Assembly: GCF_008728515.1 (NCBI RefSeq)
Contig: NC_044981.1
Coordinates: 96,008,426 to 96,072,425, forward strand
Origin: Papio anubis
Taxonomy: Eukaryota > Chordata > Mammalia > Primates > Cercopithecidae
Length of the DNA: 64,000 bases
Direction: 5' to 3'
Shown: positions 59,206 to 64,000 of the stretch, in pieces
How the letters are laid out: every line of letters begins with the position of its first letter
Numbering within the stretch: the stretch's first letter is position 1
Notes under the pieces: model-generated
The model's input: the letters and a program-made list of their open reading frames with translations, nothing else
Told to the model about the DNA's origin: nothing
Database searches by the model: none
Position numbers and translations under genes: made by a program

Positions 59206-59423
59206 CTCCCCCTTGTTCTCATGCTCCTTCTCCTGATATGTAAGATGCCTGCTCCCCTTTTGCCTTCTGCCATGACTGGAAGCTTCCTGAGGCCTCCCCA
59301 GAAGCAAAAGCTACTAATGCTTCATGTACATCCTGCAGAACTGTGAGCCAATTAAACCTATTTTCTTTATAAATTACCCGGTGTCAGGTATTTCTTTATA
59401 GCAATGTCAGAATACACTGATAC
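59206..59423 (+). mobile_element. MaLR LTR, 3' part (5' truncated)
   Basis: CTTTTGCCTTCTGCCATGAC, AGCTTCCTGAGGCCTCCCCA, CAATTAAACCTATTTTCTTT and TGTCAGAATACACTGATAC match the 3' half of a THE1/MST-type LTR. Confidence 0.8.
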
Positions 59424-59589
59424 GAAAAGGGTATTGATTCTAAGAAGCTATCCTAATAGAATAAAACTTATGAAATCAACATAATAAACATAAATAAAAC
59501 TCATCATCTACAGTTTCCAAAAAATATGTAAAGCTGGACTTATATTAAACTTTACATTAATAAATTACTACTATTAAAAGCTGGAATCA

Positions 59590-59898
59590 GGCTGTGCACT
59601 GTGGCTCACACCTGTAATCCAAACACTCTGGGAGGCTGAGGTGGGAGGACTGCTTGAGGCTAGTAGTTCAAGACTATCCTGGGCAACATGGGGAGACTTC
59701 ATCTTTACCAAAAAAAAAAAAAAAAAATTGTTTTTTTCTTTAATTAACCAGGCATGGTGGCGCACACCTGTGGACCCATCTACTCGGGAGGCTGAGATGG
59801 GAGGACAGCTTGAGCACAGAAGGTTGAGGCTGCAGTGACCCCTGATTGTGCCACTGCTCCCTAGCCTGAGCAAGAGGGAGAGGGCCTGTCTCAAAAAC
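59590..59898 (+). mobile_element. AluJ, full length, with target duplication
   Basis: Forward, diverged Alu with an A18 inter-arm linker. Flanked by AAAAGCTGGAATCA (59576-59589) and AAAAGCTAGAATCA (59899-59912), one difference over 14 bp. Confidence 0.92.
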
Positions 59899-60091
59899 AA
59901 AAGCTAGAATCAGTAAATATCTCTTTATTAATATTTAGGAGACTGACAAAATGAAATACCAAATTCTCAGAATTTACATTGCAGGACTAGATATTTAAAC
60001 TCATTTATTTTCCTTGGCAGACACCCATTTTAGATGCTCATAAACCTTGCTGGCTTACTGCAATTTCTGATTATATACTATTCAACAGGTG

Positions 60092-60428
60092 TGATATGGT
60101 TAGGCTTTGTGTCCCCACACAAATCTCATCTTGAATTGTAATCCCCATAATCCCAGGTGTGAAGGGAGGAAGCTTGTGGGAGGTGACTGGATCACAGGGG
60201 CAGTTTCCCCCATACTGTTCTAGTGATAGTGATTGAGTTCTCAGGAGATCTGATAGTTTTATAAGTGTTTGGCAAGTTCCTCCTGCACATACTTCTCTCT
60301 CCTGCCACCATGTGAAGTAGGTCCTTGCTTCCCCTTCACCTTCTACCAGTTGCCTGAGGCCTCCAGCCATGTGAAACTGTGAGCCAATTAAACCTCCTTT
60401 GTTTACAGTGTGAGAACTGACTACTACA
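60092..60428 (+). mobile_element. THE1-type MaLR solo LTR
   Basis: Starts TGATATGGTTAGGCTTTGTG and ends ACTGACTACTACA. Flanked by the 5-bp target duplication AGGTG (60087-60091 and 60429-60433). The TATA-less 3' part has TTAAACCTCCTTTG. No internal region. Confidence 0.9.
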
Positions 60429-61289
60429 AGGTGGGAGTGCTCTTGGATGAAGGCAGAGTAGAAGTGTTCAATACACTTAAAGAATAAAGAGACCTGCAGA
60501 CAAAGTTGCTAAATTCATATTTTTCAAGTTTCTTACAATCTCAAAGAAACTTGAGGCTCTGAGAACATTTATTAGTAATCAAGAGAATCTGTAAGAAACA
60601 GAAAATCTGTCAGAAATTTTAGATTTAAATTATAGCTGTTTTTATCATTTCCTTTTAGTGCCATAATCATAAATGTAAGAAAATGAGGACGTAACTTGCA
60701 AGAAGGAATAGATGTTGAATAGTTTGAAGACAGTTGCCAAGTTTCTTATGCTCATATACTTTTTTAAAATCCAAAACTATTTGTAAGGCTGGCAAAAAAT
60801 ACTGCGGTAAAGGTAAAAAAAAAAATTGTTTTCCTATTTATCACTTAAAACCTGAGTTTCACATCAGCTATGTTTTAAGTCAAGCTTTTATAAAAATAAT
60901 TTTTTTCCTAGACAACTCTTCTTAATTTTTCTGGGATTTAAAAATATATGTAATATATGATACTATCAGTGTTCAATTTGCTCAGTGTGATAATTGTATT
61001 GTGCTTAGACATGTGCTAAAGATTTTATAGGCAAAGTATCATGATGTCCAGAACTTCCTGTCATTGTTGAGCAAAAATTTAAACAGTAGGTGTGTGTGTA
61101 AAGGGTCTAGGAAGAGCAAACTGTCAATGACTAATGAATCTACGTGAAGGGTAAACAGTGATCATTGTATTATTCTTGTAACTTTAACTACAGGGTTTGA
61201 AAGTTCTCAAAATAAAAAGTTGGAGAGCAATTACACTACTACTTGGCCCATAGTAAGTATATATGTATTTTCTTTTTAAAGAAAATTTG

Positions 61290-62355
61290 CTATGCAGAAC
61301 CTCTTTAGTTTAATTAGGTATCACTTGTCAACCGAGTAAACAGACAAACTATAGAATAAAAGAAAATAATTGTATCTGACAAAGGCCTAAGATCCAGAAT
61401 CGATAAAGAACTTAAATCAACAAGCAAGAAACAAATAACCACATTAAAAAATGGGCAAAAGACATTAACAGACACTTCTCAATAAAAGACATACAAGCAG
61501 CCAACAAATGCTCATCAACACTAATCATCAGAGAAACGCAAATCAAAACCACAATGAGATACCACCTTACACCAGCCAGAATGGCTATGATTAAAAAGTC
61601 AAATAATAACAGATGTTGGCTCAGCCACAGAAAACAGAGAACATTTATATACTGTTGGTGGGAATGTAAATTAGTCCTGCCACTACGAAAAGTAGTTTGG
61701 TGATTTCTCAAAGACCTTAAGACAGTTACCATTTGACCCAGCAATCCCATCACTAGGTACACACCCCCTACAAAATCAATCATTCTACCAAAAAGACATA
61801 CAGACTCACATGTTCATCACAGCACCATTCACAACAGGAAAGACACAGAATCAACCTAAGTGCCCATCAACAGTGGATTGGATAACAAAAATGCAGTACA
61901 TATGCACCATGGTACATATGCATTGTTCTGTTTCCTGAGTTGAGTCCATAGTAATATTTTTCTTACAACTTACTACATAACAGCTGTCATTTTACAGTTA
62001 AAGAAGCTTTAGAATGTTTCAATTAATCATGACTACATGATGTCCTTTGCAACAACATGAATGCAGCTAGAGGCCATTATCCTAAGCGAATTAACATAGA
62101 AAACCAAATACCTCGTGTTCTCACTTATAAGTGGGAGCTACACACTGGGTATACACAGACACAAAGACGGAAACAAGACACAATGGGGATTCCAAAAGGG
62201 CAGCGAGAGGGAGTAGGGAAAGGGATAAACAACTACCTGTCAAGCACTATGATCACCATTTGGGTGACAGAACCCATATCCCAAACCTTAGCATCAAACA
62301 ATATACTCTTGTAACAAACCTGCAAGTGTACCTCCTATATGCAAAATAAAAGAAG
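61290..62355 (+). mobile_element. L1 (L1PB/L1MA-like) ORF2 end and 3' UTR with a foreign insert
   Basis: 61290-61918 holds the L1 segments GAGATACCACCTTACACCAG, TGACCCAGCAATCCCATCAC and CAACAGTGGATTGGATAACA. 62036-62350 resumes with ATGTCCTTTGCAACAACATG and ends with AACAAACCTGCAAGTGTACC. Between them (61919-62040) about 45 bp of expected L1 sequence is replaced by about 120 bp that is not L1. Early part 61290-61375 is rearranged. Confidence 0.82.
61919..62040 (+). repeat. Inserted segment homologous to 63030-63152
   Basis: Same orientation copy of intronic sequence about 1.1 kb away, with about 13 differences over 98 core positions counted by eye. At its left edge GTACATATGC is repeated (GTACATATGCACCATGGTAC then ATATGC). 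Confidence 0.85.
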
Positions 62356-62590
62356 AAAATTTGTGTATTCTAAGTAGTTTTAACTTTTACCAAAAACTGC
62401 CATACCCAAACACTGCCCTCCTATTTAGGTCACTTATGTTTTTTCATAATGTGCCATATCTAAAATCTATTTAACAGAGTAGTATCAGTGAATTATATAA
62501 TAGGCCAAATAAAAATTAATTACATTAAAAACATTTGCTAACCAACGAATCTTTCCTTTAAATTACAATGACCGCTGCATACTTTCTTAC

Positions 62591-62711
62591 CTTGAAGAAC
62601 CTGAAACCTATGATCATTTGAAGAATTAAGAAATCTATCCACAATTGTAATTCTGTTCTGGAGGAGTTTCTCAATAAGTTCAAGTCCTTCAGGTCCCAGC
62701 AGTTCAAATAG
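62591..62711 (-). CDS. ASCC3: ASCC3 coding exon, upstream of helicase cassette 1 (first exon in window)
   Basis: This 121-nt exon holds 40 codons plus the first base of a split Asp codon. It starts in phase 0 after a pyrimidine-rich tract ending in ATAAG and ends CTTCAAG before the donor GTAAGAAAG. The peptide runs from LFELLGPEGLELIEKLLQNR to DHRFQVLQ. It belongs to the helical region ahead of the first RecA domain, about residues 269-308 in human numbering from memory. No catalytic motif lies here; in Brr2/ASCC3-type proteins this N-terminal region makes regulatory and partner contacts. The open frame continues past the donor for a few codons, but that part is intron. The next exon supplies AC to complete Asp, which fixes the choice of acceptor there. 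Confidence 0.93.
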
Positions 62712-63029
62712 CTTATAAAAAGAGAAAAAAGTAACACACATCTGTTACCTCAAAGTTTAACTTTCTCAAGTTATTAACAACCTATTCAACAGAGTTGTAA
62801 AGCCAAACTAACATAGAAATACTCAAAACGTTTAACAAAAATTGTAACTTAAACTAAGAAAAATGACTCTTCACATTGCCAAGAAGCTTTATAAAGGCTA
62901 TCTGGAATTATATAATTAAAAAACATTATTCAATTTTTAAAAATTAAGATTTGAATATATAACTCCAAATCACAGAATAAGAAATTCTTGGTATAACCAA
63001 ATGAAATTCTAAAATAATTTGCTCTTCAA

Positions 63030-63152
63030 CATATCATTCTGGTTTTCCCAAATAGAGTCCAGAGTACTATTTTTCTTGCAACTTACTATACAACAGCTGT
63101 CATTTTAGTGTTAAAGAACCATTAGGATGTTTTAATGAATCATGACTTCATG
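63030..63152 (+). repeat. Paralogous counterpart of the insert at 61919-62040
   Basis: GAGTCCAGAGTACTATTTTT through ATCATGACTTCATG aligns with the copy in the L1. Here it lies in sequence without recognised repeats. Confidence 0.8.
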
Positions 63153-63401
63153 CCAATTTTTTACATGTATTTTAAATGCCAAATAAATCTGAAATCTAAA
63201 ACACAGTGCTGTAAGTGCTTTACATAACTTTATGAAAATTTCCCAAGCATATCCCACTCTCCTAGGCAGAGCAGTTATCAAAGATTAAGTTGATGTCAGA
63301 GGTAGAGAACCAGTGTTAGGATTCAGAGAGTTTCAACTACATAATTACACAATATAACTATTCTAGGAAGTCTCTAGGTTTCCGCAAGTATGATCTGGGA
63401 A

Positions 63402-63476
63402 GATATATATATACACACACACACATATATATTTTTTTCTTATTTATATATATTATATATAATATATATTTCTTGT
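63402..63476. repeat. (TA)n/(CA)n compound microsatellite
   Basis: ATATATATATACACACACAC, then ATATATAT, T-rich spacer and TATATATTATATATAATATA. AT-rich and self-complementary in part. Confidence 0.9.
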
Positions 63477-63724
63477 TTAGAAATATAATACTCTAATTTT
63501 CCATATAAAGATGACATATTAACCAAATTATAACCATTCTCAGAGAATCCACACAAATAAAACCATAAAATTTTGTTTGGTGTACAGGGACATTAAAAGT
63601 TTAATAAACATTTTATTTTTGCTGTTCATTTTACTGAAATTATGCACACAAAGGGACAATAAAAGAAACAAAATGAATTATTAAGAATAGTCCTGTCCAA
63701 TCAATTTTAATTCTACTGGCCAGT

Positions 63725-63962
63725 ATTTTTTATTGAACACATTATATGCCAGGTACTATGATAGGCATTTTGCTAATCCTATCAAGCAAAGTCTCCTAAC
63801 AATATTTTCAAATTAAGGTATTATTATTGTTATTTTTGGACTTAAGAAAATAAAGCTTTAGAAGATTTACACAAATTGTCCAAAGTTACACAACTAATAG
63901 TAGGGTTTTTTGAAATGACATCTATCTGAATCCAAGCCTAAACAACTTTCCACTGCACTACA
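63725..63962 (+). repeat. MIR, near full length
   Basis: TTATTGAACACATTATATGC, CAGGTACTATGATAGGCATT, AAAGTTACACAACTAATAGT and GAATCCAAGCCTAAACAACT follow MIR 5' to 3'. Confidence 0.85.
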
Positions 63963-64000
63963 CTAACACTTTTGAATATTTTCCAGAAAACTGTGACCCT

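Larger units (their letters stand above)
1..64000 (-). other. ASCC3: ASCC3 gene, internal part (six exons and flanking introns)
   Basis: The six spliced exons on the minus strand encode an uninterrupted 312-codon stretch that I recognise as ASCC3. ASCC3 is a roughly 2,200-residue protein with two Ski2/Brr2-like helicase cassettes. It unwinds DNA for ALKBH3-dependent alkylation repair within the ASCC complex and splits stalled, collided ribosomes within the ASC-1/RQT complex (established knowledge). From memory that Walker A lies near residue 500, the window covers about residues 269-580. All splice borders are AG/GT, phases match, and there is no frameshift or stop. Promoter, start codon, second cassette and 3' UTR lie outside the window. 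The introns hold most of the sequence and nearly all of the repeats listed here. Confidence 0.95.

Noticed and set aside
62538..62590. Frame continuing past the 62591-62711 exon
   Set aside because: It runs into the donor GTAAG; the next exon joins in phase with Asp, which shows the exon end.

Overview
The window is primate, most probably human, nuclear DNA. It is AT-rich and dense in AluJ/S/Y, L1PA/L1M, L2, MIR, MaLR and other LTR copies, and has no bacterial-style gene packing. The only host gene I can support is an internal part of ASCC3 on the minus strand. ASCC3 is the large Ski2-like helicase subunit of the activating signal cointegrator 1 complex and of the ribosome-quality-control trigger complex. 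Transcription runs from high to low coordinates, and neither the first nor the last exon lies in the window.

Six coding exons are present, in transcript order: 62711-62591, 57373-57169, 56422-56281, 55683-55558, 23848-23648 and 23199-23059. All have AG/GT borders and matching phases. Joined, they give 936 nt, one uninterrupted frame of 312 codons. This frame covers the basic linker before the first helicase cassette, the Q-motif-like stretch, Walker A (APTGAGKT) and motif Ia (APMKALAAEM). Everything else is intron: more than 23 kb downstream of the last exon seen, then 448 nt, 31.7 kb, 597 nt, 746 nt, 5.2 kb, and about 1.3 kb upstream of the first.

Layout. 1-23 kb: unique AT-rich intron; an L1 tail split by a MaLR LTR at 5.4-6.2 kb; an old L1M broken by a younger antisense L1 (9.6-11.8 kb) and an AluJ; a nearly complete L1PA (13.1-17.9 kb) with its 5' UTR but with stopped ORF1 and internally deleted ORF2; LTRs at 19.6 and 21.4 kb; an AluY at 22.1 kb. 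23.0-23.9 kb: two helicase exons. 24-55.5 kb: the large intron, with an L1M array (24.6-28.7 kb) carrying two AluYs in opposite orientation, nested Alus at 30.6 kb, an AT-rich palindrome at 32.0 kb, four short L1PA tails, MIR/L2 fossils and an L1M at 45.4-47.1 kb. 55.5-57.4 kb: three clustered exons. 57.4-64 kb: MaLR LTRs, an AluJ, an L1 with a foreign 120-bp patch copied from about 1.1 kb away, and the most upstream exon.

I found no previously undescribed gene system. The most interesting points are structural: the patch inside the 61-62 kb L1, the L1PA deletion junction, duplicated strong pseudo-donor splice sites at 56.9 kb, an inverted AluY pair that should fold in the pre-mRNA, the palindrome at 32 kb, several small segmental duplications, and an Alu with a scrambled right arm. 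Repeat family names were assigned by eye.
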